Below, in pieces: positions 23,037 through 36,487 of a DNA stretch of 64,000 nt; positions within the stretch are counted from its first letter, which is position 1; every line of letters begins with the position of its first letter. A model generated the notes under the pieces. It was not told the origin of the DNA. It worked only from the letters and a program-made list of their open reading frames with translations, and ran no database searches. The position numbers were made by a program, and so were the translations under genes. Source of the DNA: Baylisascaris procyonis (lineage: Eukaryota; Nematoda; Chromadorea; Rhabditida; Ascarididae); assembly GCA_037389465.1 (NCBI GenBank), contig JAZARR010000146.1, positions 4,744,001 through 4,808,000 on the forward strand, read 5' to 3'.

Positions 23037-24785
23037 TTAAATCCTATAAACTAAAGAGATTATTGCTAATGTTTCGCACCTATCAAATGAGATTTATTGG
23101 CAATATGATCTGATAAAAATCCACGAAGTTTCTGTTGTTTTAGCACTACGGGATCTTATGTGAACGCGTGATTTTAGATTGAAATGTTTCACATATCTGT
23201 CATTTGCTCAAGTCTTCGATGATGCTCTATGCAAATAAAGCGAATGTTCCCGACATATGTGACCATTGTAATTACCATCGTTTATCGGAGTTCTCGTCTT
23301 CCACATGAACGACACTTTACGATATCCATTATGAGATTGCTTTGCCAACTTACGCCGAACTCTTTTCAATTTTATTCTACTCTCCAAGGAGAGCATCTAG
23401 CTAATTGTGTTTATTCCGCCGATATTCAACAACAATTCAGAGCATTTGGCTCGAAGTACATACACATCGCACAATTGGAATATTGGTATTATACGCAGAA
23501 ATACTTGAAGCACTCGTAGATTCTAGTCAGGCATTATATTCACTTTTCAACTACTTCATCTCAGCGTGACAGGTAGGTGGAGGTTAGCTCTCAAAGTTCA
23601 CAACCACGGAGACCTCAGGTAATGTATAACAAACAGTGAATTTGTGTTAATAGATGCGGAACTCTGAGCTAGAATTGTGAGAGAACAGTAAGGAGTCGCA
23701 AGGCCTGTTTGTGGGCAGAAGAAGGAAAGTTGGGAAACCCAGACTACATTACTTGCATAGAAGCCAGTTTGACGGAACCCCAAATTGCCGTTTGTATTGC
23801 TAAGGCAGCATAAAAACGTCAAATCCACGCACAAAAAAAAACATTAAGCCAGAGCAAAATTTATGCACTGAGCACACAAAGAGGGCAATATTGCTTTCCG
23901 CTTGACGTGCATATACTTACGACTTCCTCATTGATGAAAGAGCAATATGTTCCAACACTTTTCTCTCGCTTAACTCGCATTCCATGGATTTAAACGCAGC
24001 AAACAAGCATTTCACCCAACTCGATGAAAATATCGTTTAAATTCTAGCTGCAATTTTGCTCCACACTTTCATACTTCTTATCTCACTGTGGACGCAAAGG
24101 AAACCAGTATGGAAGTGATTGATGAAGTCGTCAAATGTGACATCAATATAGACCACTCGAAAAATTCTGATGTCGAACAGCGATGCTTGGCTCATCGACA
24201 CCGAACGTGTCTAATACGAGCATATTTAAGGCGAAAGCGATGCTGCTTATGGGCGCAATATTGTGAGCTCAGCTAGGCATCATTAGACAACAAAAAAAGA
24301 ATACGGCAACTGGATTCGACTTAGCGCCTCGAATCCAATTAACATAAACATTGGCTATTCCGTTCTACAAAATGGTATGCGAAACTGTTCAGTTCTATTC
24401 GATATTATCGCAAAGGGAAAGTTAGCACTTTTCCATATCTTATGAGTGTCGAAAGTCTCGGAATCAACGCAATGGCACAGCTGCTGCTTTTTGAATAAGT
24501 TGTTCAGCCTAGACATATTCAACTTCTCGAAAAATACAAAGAGTAACTGCTTAAAAGAAATCATTTTTTTCGATATATCCATCAGTATCTCAGTAGACAA
24601 AGTGATTAAACAAGCAGACACCTTCCCTTTAAAATTATTCTCTACTTGCCTGAAGACAGCAATGCGGAAACTTAATTAATGAAACTGTTTGAAACTTGAA
24701 TGCGAGCACCTGCCATGCCCTGTGTTCCTTAGTGAAATTAGTGATGCATTTCAGCAAATGTTACAACATATAGCAATAAGGAATA
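23037..24785. other. Upstream of the calmodulin-like exons; no gene recognised
   Basis: The missing first exon of the calmodulin-like gene is probably here or further right. I could not identify it, because a very short exon carries too little signal to read by eye. Confidence 0.4.
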
Positions 24786-25460
24786 GTGCTAAGTCTTAAG
24801 ACCGAAAAAACAAGACTCCAGTGTTCAGCAGATGCATCAGAAAAGATAGCAACACTAAGCGAAAAAGACATCGGAGAAGTCGAAATTATGTTTGTTTGTG
24901 ACAAACAAGTCAACATAAGTAATGACATTGCCGGAGAAATTAGTAGAAAGCAAACAGCAGGCTGGTTAAGCTTCAACAGGGAAAAGAAAGTGCTGCAAGG
25001 AACTGTCGAAGAGTGGAAACACGCAGACATCTCCAGCATAGCAGTCTTATCTACAATCTTGTACATAGAAAAGCTTGTTGTTCAAAAACAATGGAAGTAC
25101 CATTAAGGCAGCACATCTTAAACGAGAAGAATCCGAAGGAGAAGCAGCATTCGATAGAGGGTAAAAGAAAGCAGAAGGAAGAAAGTGGAATGCACAGAAC
25201 ACAGACGCAACGTACGGAACTGTTGGTAGACAGTAAACACATTCAAACAGCTCGCGTAAGAAGTTAGAAGCTCTCTAAGAAGGCTATTAAGAAATAGCAG
25301 GGCTCCATTAAAGAAACCTAAGGCAAAAGGTAGAAGAAGATGGCAAACCACAAAAACAAGTGGTTCAAATTTTGTGGGGGATGGCGTCACCTAGCCAACG
25401 GCGTCGATGGATGATCGCCACAAATGTTAAAGCAGCACGCGACGCCCCACAGCTTTAAGT
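24786..25460 (+). mobile_element. Decayed LINE (non-LTR) 3' fragment
   Basis: The plus strand reads, with breaks, like the thumb and C-terminal part of a LINE reverse transcriptase. EISRKQTAGWLSFNREKKVL resembles the family pattern Ile-x-Arg-Arg-x-x-Ala-Gly-Trp-x-x-Phe-Asn, and ADISSIAVLSTILYIEK resembles the following STVLPALLYG-type strand. Frame changes and stops follow it, and the opposite strand shows only shadows. A GGATGGCGTC patch near 25,379 could be the remnant of the Trp-rich end, followed by an A-rich stretch near 25,480-25,510. It appears to be a different family from the LINE at 61.3 kb. Confidence 0.5.
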
Positions 25461-28400
25461 AGTGCTTTCTTTGAGGAAAAAAGAAAAGAAATAAAATTGA
25501 AAAAATTACGCTTGTCGGTGAGTATGAAACACATCGCGCGTTAAGTTTTGCCAGTCGTCGAGGAAGACTGATTAAGAAGAGTATGCGCTAGTGCGCAAAG
25601 GCTGACATCTGAACTGGGGGCGGGGTCATGTCTCGCTAGGGACTTGCCGCTTTGTGGTAATTTCATCCAATATAGTACCAAAACGAGCGATCTTCGCACC
25701 TCGCTTCTTCACCTGGATGCATTCATTCTACACTCGTTTAAACTGTAAAGGCCGAACTGAAACTGTAGAAAAACAATAATGAGCGATTTATTAGGAGTGC
25801 TGGCCATCATATTAGGTAAACGAATAACTAAGCGCTTCATTCGGTTTCACGGTCACTCCTCCTTTGCACATCAGCACTTTTTGAAGCAGGCGTTCAAAAA
25901 TCAAAAAAGTTGAAATCGGAGCGTCTTTAAGGGCTGCGATGGAACAGTAAACTAACTACAGGTATGCGCAAATGAATACCTTTGTTTTAAAAGTGTTTCT
26001 ACAAACTCAATTAGCCGCTTATTCAACGCTTGGGAAGGGAAAAACACATTGAACAAACAACTAGGCAATTAAATTGCCTCGTTTTATCATCATCTTTATA
26101 GATATACACTCATAAATGAGCGAGATTCAAGCTCGATCCAACGACCACAGTAAGTGAGCTATTTCAGTATCATAACTATTTCATTAATTAAAAATAACAC
26201 TTTAGTCGATATACATACAAACTATCAAAGTTTCACCGATCACTTTCTGTTGATAGTGAAGCTCATTTTCACTCATTTTCACGCAAAATTTTTCAAAAAT
26301 ATTTCCTCTTTGTAGAGTATGATTGCATTAGAATTATTTAGCAAATGAAATAAAATATTGAAAAGTGCAATATTGACATTAGCAAAATTCAATGAATCGC
26401 ATCAAGTATAATACTAAAGAAATGCCGAACAATAAAACGATGTAACTTTATTGTCGTTTAGCACTTTTCAAAACAACAGCAAATGACCATTCAGCATTTA
26501 GAAATAGCGCTCTTCATTTTTTTTTTCTCAAAGCTGCACTTTCAAGCACAGAGGAACTTTGAGGATTTTTTCTTCATCTTTTTTTTTGTTCTTCAATAGC
26601 AACAGAGTATTGTATAAAAGAGATCACGTAGAATGCATATGCATTTAAAGATGAAATTTTCAAATATCTTTCCTTATTCTATTCAAGTGCCTAGTGGATT
26701 ACATTTTGATGAGAAATAGAATGACAAGGATTAGGACTTCAGATTGACAAGTTTCTCTTAGAAGAGGGTCTGGATAATGTTATCATTCTATTTGGAAAAT
26801 CATTAAATCTGCCAAATGCAAATTATTTGGGCTCATCATTGGTCATCGCCCATCGATCACATAAGAACTGTTTTAACACCAGAAAACATCTATTAATTTC
26901 ATAGTTGATATGATAAACATAAGAACTTGCAATACCACAGCGTTTACTATAATATTTAGTGATCAATTAATAGATGGTCTAATTCCTCTCGCAGTAAGAA
27001 AATTTTGCAATTTCGCGATTCACTTCCATAGCCAAATCTTTTCACTCATTAATTTTGACCAATATTTGTAGTAAATTGACTTTAGCATAATAGGAAGCCA
27101 AATGTGCTGAACATTAAGTGCTTTTGAGCGAATTTTTAATATAAAGAAATGCCTATGCTTTCCGATGCATGTTTAGCACCTAAATATACGAGTAACCTCC
27201 TCTCGCAAAGTTTTGTGACCCGCTTTGGTGGTCAAAAACAAATTTTAAAAAAGGCTAAACATCAATTCTTCAATTTAACAAATGAATCTGGCTTGATTCT
27301 TGGAAAGCTAAAATGTAGCGAGTCAAACTGACTCGGCTAAAAGAGGTTTATCTGTGTCTAACGCAATCACAAATGATGAGAAGATCTGGTAGAAGTTTTT
27401 TACGCATTTATCATAAAATATTCCGCTTATAACTAAAGTGGGCAACTTTTCGGCCCCACTCTAAACATCAAAACAGCGAGTACTCGAAGTGATCACTAAA
27501 GTGGTAAAACGATCTCTTTGATAATTCGATTCTAATAGATGCGCAATAAATAAGAATGAGACTTCCGCTGAGTTTTTAGTTTTTGGATAACCGCATCATA
27601 GACTAAAGTGGACGATAAAGACAAGTAAAAATATTCACAACCTCTACATATGTATATGCTAAATAATTTCAAGATTTAGCCCATTTCAACATAAATATTT
27701 AAGATTCCACAAGTTGTAGACCTGAAATTACCTGTGACGATAAAAACCGTTATGAAAGCAAGTATCGACAGTAAAACAAGTGAAGAAGCGTGCTAGAGGT
27801 TTTTCAACTGCACATTACATTTTCTTAGATTGCCAACGAAAATTTGAAAAATTCAGGACGAATTCAAATTTCAAGTGATTCGACCGTTGCATCAATCTTC
27901 TTCAAAGATGTTTTTGAGTGAATCGATCTATATGGAATCAAAATCGTTAAAATAAAATGCATGCTAATTTTTTGACACAATTTAATGTTTATAATTTCTT
28001 GCTAACTTGATGTACTGAGGTGAATGTCATCTTATAGAGTAGCCATCATCTTTGTAGTTCTAGCTTCACTGGTTATCTAGTTGAAACTACCAGACAAACA
28101 GACATACATGTCGGCATGTGCACAAGACACACACACATACACACACATATGTATACGATCACACGGATATAAATCGCCATAAACGCCATTGCGACGCAAA
28201 TCTGCGAAAGCGCATCAAAAGCACTTAGCATCATTTCTATCGTTTCTGCTTTAATGCACTTGCATTCGAACCATATGAAATTTTATCGAAGCATTTGAAA
28301 TTTCCCCAATTATATTTTTACGGTGCGTAATTTTCGTAATTCGTTGTATCAATAGCCTTTCCACGAAAATTTGTATATAATAATATATGAAAGAATTAAT

Positions 28401-31400
28401 GAGAATGTGGCTCAGTAATGAGAATTTAGCTGAGTCAAAGAAACTGAATCAAATTGGATAAAACTGGATGAAACTGAATCAATCAGAGTCGAAAGTGAAT
28501 TTTGAAAATATTTTCAGACGCCCTAAATGAAAACGAAAATACGATTCGTTCCACTTTCATATATTTCACTGTTTTTCATAAATCAACTCACCTAGACAAT
28601 TATGTAGAAGAAAAGACATGACATTTTACGGCATTCAGACAACATAGTTAAGAATGATGAGCGCTATGAAAAGAATTTCCCAACTCCATCAAAAATATGA
28701 CACTTTAAAGAAACGCTAAATATTTGACAACAAACGAAGTGAGCAGAGAACGGCACAATTTTGTCGCTTGCTTCGATCGGTTAGTTTCATCATCAACATT
28801 GCTATATGACTGAAGCGAAAAGCGATTAAGTTATTATGAGTGAAGGATTCGTTAATTACACGAGACATTTAAGACGAAATATGTTTCTCGGCAACGAATA
28901 CGGTGATTAAATTCGCTCATAATAAACAAGAGAAAAGACATCGAATGAATCACGAATATAACGAAGAGAGAGTTTTGTGCATTGAAATGGTCTATTTTTC
29001 TTCCTCCTGCCATCTTCAGAATGGTATATCTGCCACCATATAAAAAAGAAAAATAAACTAAAACATAATTATTAGCGAATATTTGGAGCAAACTTATTTG
29101 GCAAAATGACACTGGTTGAGTTTCGACACACATTTAGACGTTTATAGGCACCATTTTTTGCCATTTTGTTTAATATTTTTGTGGACAGAAGTACCACTTG
29201 ATGAATTTCTGTTATGCAGGAAGTGAGGGAATATGAAAAATGAAAGAATATGAGGCAGAGTTTTCGCATTTTTGGTCGGGTTAGTTGATAATCAATAAAA
29301 AATTTTCACGCAATAATTATTAATAATTATTAAACAGTGATAAAGAGAAAATTTTCAGCAGAGGGAATTTTAGGAATATGATTATAAGCGACTCATTCTT
29401 TCTTCACTTGTACTAAAGGGATAAAATTCTGTGAATAAAAAAATTGCGTTCAGAAATGTCGTTTTGAGTGTGAAAAAGGCAAATATGTTTCGCCGCGGTA
29501 AAAATGTATAATGCTGGCTGTATTACAAAATATTCATCCGATCTTTTCAACTTCAAAACTGTACTGCTCGTTTGCTTACGCTCGAATTGTAGAGGCTGCT
29601 ATTTGAATAGGTGCGGCAGTAACTTTGAGTGAAACTCAACCGCTTCATTCGCCTTATTGTTTCACTTCTGCACCAATATCTATGACGATTCATTCAATAA
29701 CGCTCATATTGGAGATGCAAAACCACCGTAAGTTGTTGACCACAAATTGTTTGCAGACACGTAAACTGTTAATAGACTGAAATGCAAATATGAATTGTTG
29801 GAAATTATTTAGAGACTGATGAATCTGAATCTAAAAAACAAGCTATGTGGAATTAGAAAATCGCCTAGAATAAATAATGCAATGCTGTATCGTCGCTGAA
29901 ACCTTGCACGACACTTCATAGATTCATCTTTGGTTTCATTCACTATATCCCTTTGTGATTCACTTTCGTTGCTATACTTTGTAAAGGTTTTCTTCAATTG
30001 TTCATAGAGAAGTTAATGCATATTTTGTAATTTTTAGATCATCTGAGATTAGAATACCGTGAAACCCATCTCTGATCTCTTGAAAGAGATAGGCGCCAAA
30101 AAAATAATAGATTTTAAATAGGCTGGTATCACATATTCACAATGGCAAGAATGACATTACATTATAAATTTACATATGTTGGCTGCTATATCCATTAGAA
30201 TTACACATAGCTACTAGCTACATCAATTCAAATGTTGTCTAGACTTTCCGGATTAATATCGTTGAACTGTTTAGTTTTGCTTATTTCAAGTAACTAGAAA
30301 TTTTATCCAACCGAAATTTGATAATTAAAGAGTGATGGATCAAATTCATGCCAACTGCAAAATACGCAAATGAAAAAGTTTGCAACAAGAGATTTAAATA
30401 ATGTGATAAATAATCAAGAGTATGCGTCATCGATGTTACCTTTAGGGGTGAAACTGATTGCCATTTCGAGCGCTGTCGGTGAACTCGTTGTGTGTACTGT
30501 TGTTGCCGTTAGAGCACCGTCCTATTTGAAGGTAAAAACGTGCGGTGCGTTGCTGGGAATAAACAACGCTGTTTCACCGCGAACACCAACAGTACGCGAG
30601 CGGTGGCGAATCGTCCGCAAAGCACCGTCAGTACACAGGTGACAATGTGCTCCGATGAGGAGACAGCTCTTATTTGAAATGACTATCAAACGTTTTATTC
30701 GCAACTTTTGTGTGCTTTCGGCTAGTCAGCACAAATGATTCATTTTAGGGTTGGGAAATTTAGACATTTTGCGTATATGCGTTGTGAGTGGCTGGTACGA
30801 ACCAAAGAATGTATATTTTCCTATGAGCAAATGATGCTTTATAAACGCAGAGAAAAAATTTAGCACAATTACGAAGATAACATTGCGGCATTCGGCACTA
30901 AGTTTTAATGGCTGAAATAATTGAAAGCCACTGGTACTACTTACTAGGTTTGGAATTAAACTGCTTAGCTAAGTATCTCCCAACTGCATTCATAAGTAAT
31001 AAATAGATGCGTTAGGGTCAAGAAGCTTGCTTTACTCTTCTAATAAAGTTCCACAAGTCAAGCTTGATTTTCCACAAAAAACCCCATGAAATTAGGTTTA
31101 GTTTCTATAAAAACGATGAAAAGCCAGCGCGTAAAGAGCTCAACCGCTGTTTGACAGCAACAATATGGAATGCGTATGATATATATCGTAAATGACGCAA
31201 TCCTGCACGTCATGGATGCGCATGTCTATTCTGCTTTATAATTGAGCAGCTTAATTGTCGCTGGAATTGAGTTGTTGCAAGCATTTTTTCCCATTCTTTA
31301 AAGCTGAAAGAGCGCATCCTTATAGCATTAAAATATGCCTCACGTTTCAAATGTAAATACATGTCATATTTATATTGATAGAGAGAATTATTTCAAGCAG

Positions 31401-34183
31401 TACTTCGTCTTGACAGCGCAAACAAACAAGCTGAATAGTTTTTATGGGCGGTCACACTGCTTCAAAAGCAAATGCATCATGATATTCCCTTAGCAAACAT
31501 TCACCTAAAATGCTGATTAATCCTAGAACTTCTTCCTATACGGCCCATAGATTTGAAGAGCGAAAAAAGGATTATTTCTGATTTCGAACTTAGAAGCAAA
31601 CAAGTACTATGCAAAAAAACGTTAAATCATATATAAACAGCGCAACTTTTGCGAACCGGTTTAGGCCTTAGTGATGAGATATTCAGCAAGGCTACGCTTG
31701 ACTCAATACGGCGTGGATTTTAGAGTGGTTTGATTAGCTAAAGACAAATTGTAGGAGTAAAGGTTCTGCATATTGTTTGTGAAGTCACTTCTCGTAGCTT
31801 TTATCTAGTTGTGGTCACAGCTTTCCTAGAATTGCTGCCTTCGAGGTTATTTGGAAGGCTCGAAGCAAGGAATCAATGTTGATAATTTTCAACCAAATTA
31901 TTAGTGCTACACTACATTCATAGATTCATTATAAAAGAAACCACCTATATGTCAAAACTTGTTCGGCCAACTCGTAATATCTCATAGCTATTCATTATAT
32001 TGGTTACTTTTTGCCTCTACAAATAACCGCAATGAGAGATAGGAAAATGGGAGAGATAGCGAATCAAACAAGAAGACCCCTTCTGAGTAAGTAAAACTGC
32101 TCACGTATCTGGGCGCAGGTGAATGGCACATTTCAAGAAATTGTTTTTGTTCTTAAGCAGATCAAAAGAGGTTAATGAAAGGCTAAGAAGCAGGACATTT
32201 TTTCCAAATAAAAAAATGTGCATCGAAATCGTTGTGGATCAGTTTCTTTCAACAGTTCTAATAAGTGCTGTATTTGAACGCTGTTGCTTATAAACCTAAA
32301 TTGAAAGATTGCTGAACGGTCGCGGACTGTGGTATTTTTATTTGCACAATATCACACAGTTTCGAACGAATGGCTAATTGAGGTGGTATTCGTCATATGT
32401 TTGCTCCAATACATAGTTGCAAACGATTATGTCAACCAAATATCAGATGCAGTTCATCAAGACTATCCGGTTTTGCATAGCAAAAATATTTCCCACAATC
32501 GTCATCGTATACACATTCGCATTTGGGACAAACTGTTTATACCACTGAAATGAAAGTAAAAATGATTAGTTGAAAGTGAAACTCCACTACGAAATAACTG
32601 ATGGCAAGTTGAACGGCCAATAATTCAAGTACGCAATTCAACTTCACTTTAAAAATTTTAAAACAGGAACAATATTTTCAGAGCTGTGCAATTATTTGCA
32701 GAAACAGTAGACAATTTTTTGTGGGGAAAAGTTCTATCGGTCTATGGATATATGTACTAAGGAAACATCGTTGAAAATTTGTCTCTCTCTCAAAATGCAG
32801 TCTGTTTAGAAATTGAAAATCATTGCAAGAGTATTGTCTATAGCGACAAGTTTTGGCTAAATCCAACTTTATATTTTATATTACTCAAATCTTTTCTTGC
32901 TTCTCTTATGGTGCAGTAATATACATCATTAACTAACATCGCTTTTAAGCACATTAAGTGGAAATTTTGAGTATCAAATGCCAATGAAAATGACTTTAGA
33001 TTAAATACTTGTTTATTCACTGATTAATCGATCTATCAAAATGCACCTTGACCGTCGTTAACTTTTTACTATCGATGAGGATCTAATTGCTGTTGGGATT
33101 TTTTTTTTACAGTAAATAATAGAATACATAGATGTGCAATACTCTGGGACTATAGTATCTCAAAATAAGATGCAAAAATGTGAAATTTTGACGGCAGTAT
33201 GGAGGAAATTCTCCAAATAACGTATTTTTTGCCTCACTCCGTTAGTTCCGTCTTCTCATTTGCTGTCATATATTTGCGCTTTTTGTCATTATTCTACTTA
33301 GGCATTCAATCCTTGGATTTTGTTCGCGCTTCTAAGAAGGCACGTAGATCACCTCTAGATTTTAGCTGTGTTTTGAGCTTGAGGATACCAAAGATGACCT
33401 TTGTGAAGAAATGGAAATCTGGGCTTACAGCTTCTAATCCCCAGTGCATCGGTGGAATGAGAAATTTGAAAATTTCAAAGCATGCCTCAATTTTATGTTC
33501 AAGGACTCCCATTGATGTAATTTAGCGACCAAATGAGCGCCTTGGGGACTCTTCCAAACATTTTCCTCATGTCATATTTTCAAGCAGAACATACAGTTAT
33601 TCGCAATTTAAAAAATAGAACTTAAAGAAAACTAAAAGCAAGGGAAATAGAGTCTGAGAAAACAACAAGTATATTTTAATAATTCTGCAAGGTGCCGACT
33701 ACTGGAAAAACTTTAAGTTTGCTCCTCACCAACAAAGTGTTAATCACCCTACTGGTTGCCAATGAATTGGAAACAGTGAGGAAACGCGAAATTTGGTAGT
33801 CTTAAGTTTCTCAGTTAATCAATCTTGAAATTTGGAAGTGTTCTAAAAAATCCTCTCCTAATAGAGTGACAAATGCCACGAATGCGTGTTTACTTGCATA
33901 TTTATATGATGGTTTTGTGAGGCAAATTATATTACAAATTATTTGTCAACATAACCAAGAAGAAGCAGTTATGAAACGGAAAGATCGTTTTGCTGGTAGT
34001 GGATTGCTTTTGTTTGTACCTTTATTATGCAGTACACCTTTCTCATCTCAGATAACGACGATCGATATTGGAATTTATATTGTCGTGTTTGGAGTCATTA
34101 ATAAAACACCGAATAACGCGAGTAGTACTATTGGTTTGTGGATGATGAAAAAGATCTTTTTAATATTTGAATAATTCTACAAT

Positions 34184-34186
<3 letters not shown>
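25461..34186. other. Gene-poor DNA
   Basis: 8.7 kb with no recognised exon. It contains a GC-richer island near 25,500-25,720, a short CA-rich run at 28,127-28,150, and a GC-rich patch at 30,470-30,660 that is open on both strands but motif-free. Confidence 0.45.

Positions 34187-34259
<73 letters not shown>
34187..34259. repeat. (AG)n microsatellite
   Basis: About 36 AG dinucleotides. The Ser-Leu ORF on the minus strand is an artefact of it. Confidence 0.97.
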
Positions 34260-36421
34260 ATAAATTGCAGTTGAAATCATTTGCCGAGAAAAAAAAAAGA
34301 TTTGGAAAAAAAGGGGACTACTACTGCTGCACTTATCCAACTCAACGACAATATGAAATGAATCAGTGAAAGTAAAAACTTCGATGATCACTTTTAATAA
34401 TTTCTTCTCGAAATTCGATCAATAAATCAATGATGAAATATAGAGTTTGATCGTGAACGTTGATCGATCAATTATAGGTGCGATGAATGAATTTATTCAT
34501 TAGCACTTCTCATGTCTGTGCCTACTGCTTACCTAGTTGTTTAAATGTAAATACGATGCATCGAGTAATGGTGAGAATGGCAGTTGGGAATTTTCTTTTA
34601 TTGCTCACTCATGAGAAAACTCGGCAACGCTTATGAGCCTTCTTTCTGCAAGGAAAGCAATCGCAAAAAATTATATGTGCACCGTTGATAAACCAGAAAA
34701 TTTGGAATCTTTCAATTTTTTTTTGGAGTTATTTTTTAACACTTCTGGGCACTTCAGTTGCCGGTTCGGCCATTTATCTCACTCTCACTCCACCTCTTCA
34801 CATTTGTTTTTTTCTTTCTTTTCTTCGGTTTTCCTGCACATTATGACGTTCAGATAGCTTGTTCGACAACGGTTAGGTTTATATCCAAATGTGCATACAG
34901 CATTTGGGAATTACTGCAGAAGTGGGTGCGCAATAATGTGTTCGCGAAACAATCCCCTCTGATACAACTTTAATAGAGCTTCTCTATATGTACAGAACAT
35001 GTTCTGTCCTCAACGCTTCGATGATTTGTTAACAATCAGTGCGAACAATTTTTGCACAATTGAACAATGCCATCCTGTCAATGCACACAATTCACTCTTT
35101 TGTTTATCTTTGTAAATTACTCATTTACCGCTAAGCAATTGAAACTGTCCAATTATTTAATTAGTTTTTCGACTGGGATGCGTTTCGAGGAATTGCATTG
35201 TTCATATAACCAGGAAAGGAATATGGAAACAAGCAGAAACAACGATCCGCGGATAGCATATCACACCCTGACGACATAACAACATCGGCAACGAGAAATT
35301 TCATCACAATTCAAACACCATCCCACACACAACAACAACATTGTAATAATTCATATCGTTGCTTTTCTTCTATAAAATAATGTTAACATTCTAAACGGTC
35401 TTCACTGAGCATATTGTTCTCATTTTATACAACTGACTGTCTGCCTACAGTCACTAGTATTTCAGCCATGCACCCGCATACTCGTGACAGATGCTATTGT
35501 AATTTCACATTGATGACTCAATTCTTCACTTCCGTTGTATTAGCTAACGCCGCATCTAGAGTCCGCTATGCACAACCCGGGGAGCTTTAAATAAGGAATC
35601 CGCAATTTCCAGTCGATGGCGCCTATCTGATCAGTGCCGAACAAAATGCACTCACGTTTCGAAGTACGCTAGCAATCCTGCCCCATTAAGTGGCCCGAGG
35701 CCGCCGTGTTAGGTGAAGGTGATCCTATTTCTTAGCATATGAACTGCACATGCGATAGTCACTACCAACCAAACGAGTTTTGCCCACCGAAGCTGCAGCT
35801 TTTTCTCACTGAACTCCTTCTAACAAAGAGGCCAGATCTCACTCGCCAAAGGCGTTCAATGACGGCGCAACTTTGCTAGGTGTCACGAGCATCCATAAAA
35901 CGCCAATATCCCAACCTTTCTTCCATGAATGCCGACACAACATGCAGAAGGGAGAAATCAGAAAAAACAATTATGGCAACAACGATCTACGCTCACACTG
36001 AAGGACTAAAACGATACAAAAGCACAATAGAAATCAGTAGCAACACCCGAATCTTAAATACAACACAAAAAGGAGAATGAAATTAAACGTTCAATATATA
36101 ACGCCTCAGTTCAACGCATATTGTAAGACAGAAAAATTATGAAAAAAATCTATTCAAAAAAAGTTCCGGCGTTAACCAGTAAGTTAAAATCTCAGTGAGT
36201 CAGGGGTAGCGAGATGAAGCAAAGGATGAGATCGCGCAAAACAAACGATCTAAACAATGTTCTGTGCAAAAACTTACATATGCAGTCGTCTCTCTGAAGC
36301 GAAAAAAACCCGCACGCAAATCAGCCGCAATTCAATTCAGATGGCCAACCCATGTATCAATATTAAGCTTCAAAACAAGCAGCGCAACGCATTCTGACAC
36401 ATTCGTAATAGTTATAAAAAG

Positions 36422-36422
<1 letters not shown>
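34260..36422. other. No gene recognised
   Basis: AT-rich. A GC-richer block at about 35,570-35,900 has no long ORF or motif and could be an old repeat. Confidence 0.4.

Positions 36423-36486
<64 letters not shown>
36423..36486. repeat. (TA)n microsatellite
   Basis: About 32 TA dinucleotides followed by ACATATATG. Confidence 0.98.

Positions 36487-36487
<1 letters not shown>

Noticed and set aside
30370..30704. Overlapping plus and minus ORFs in a GC-rich patch
   Set aside because: Neither frame shows a motif; the openness follows local GC richness. It could be a repeat but cannot be supported.
34128..34391. Ser-Leu repeat ORF on the minus strand
   Set aside because: Translation of the (AG)n microsatellite.
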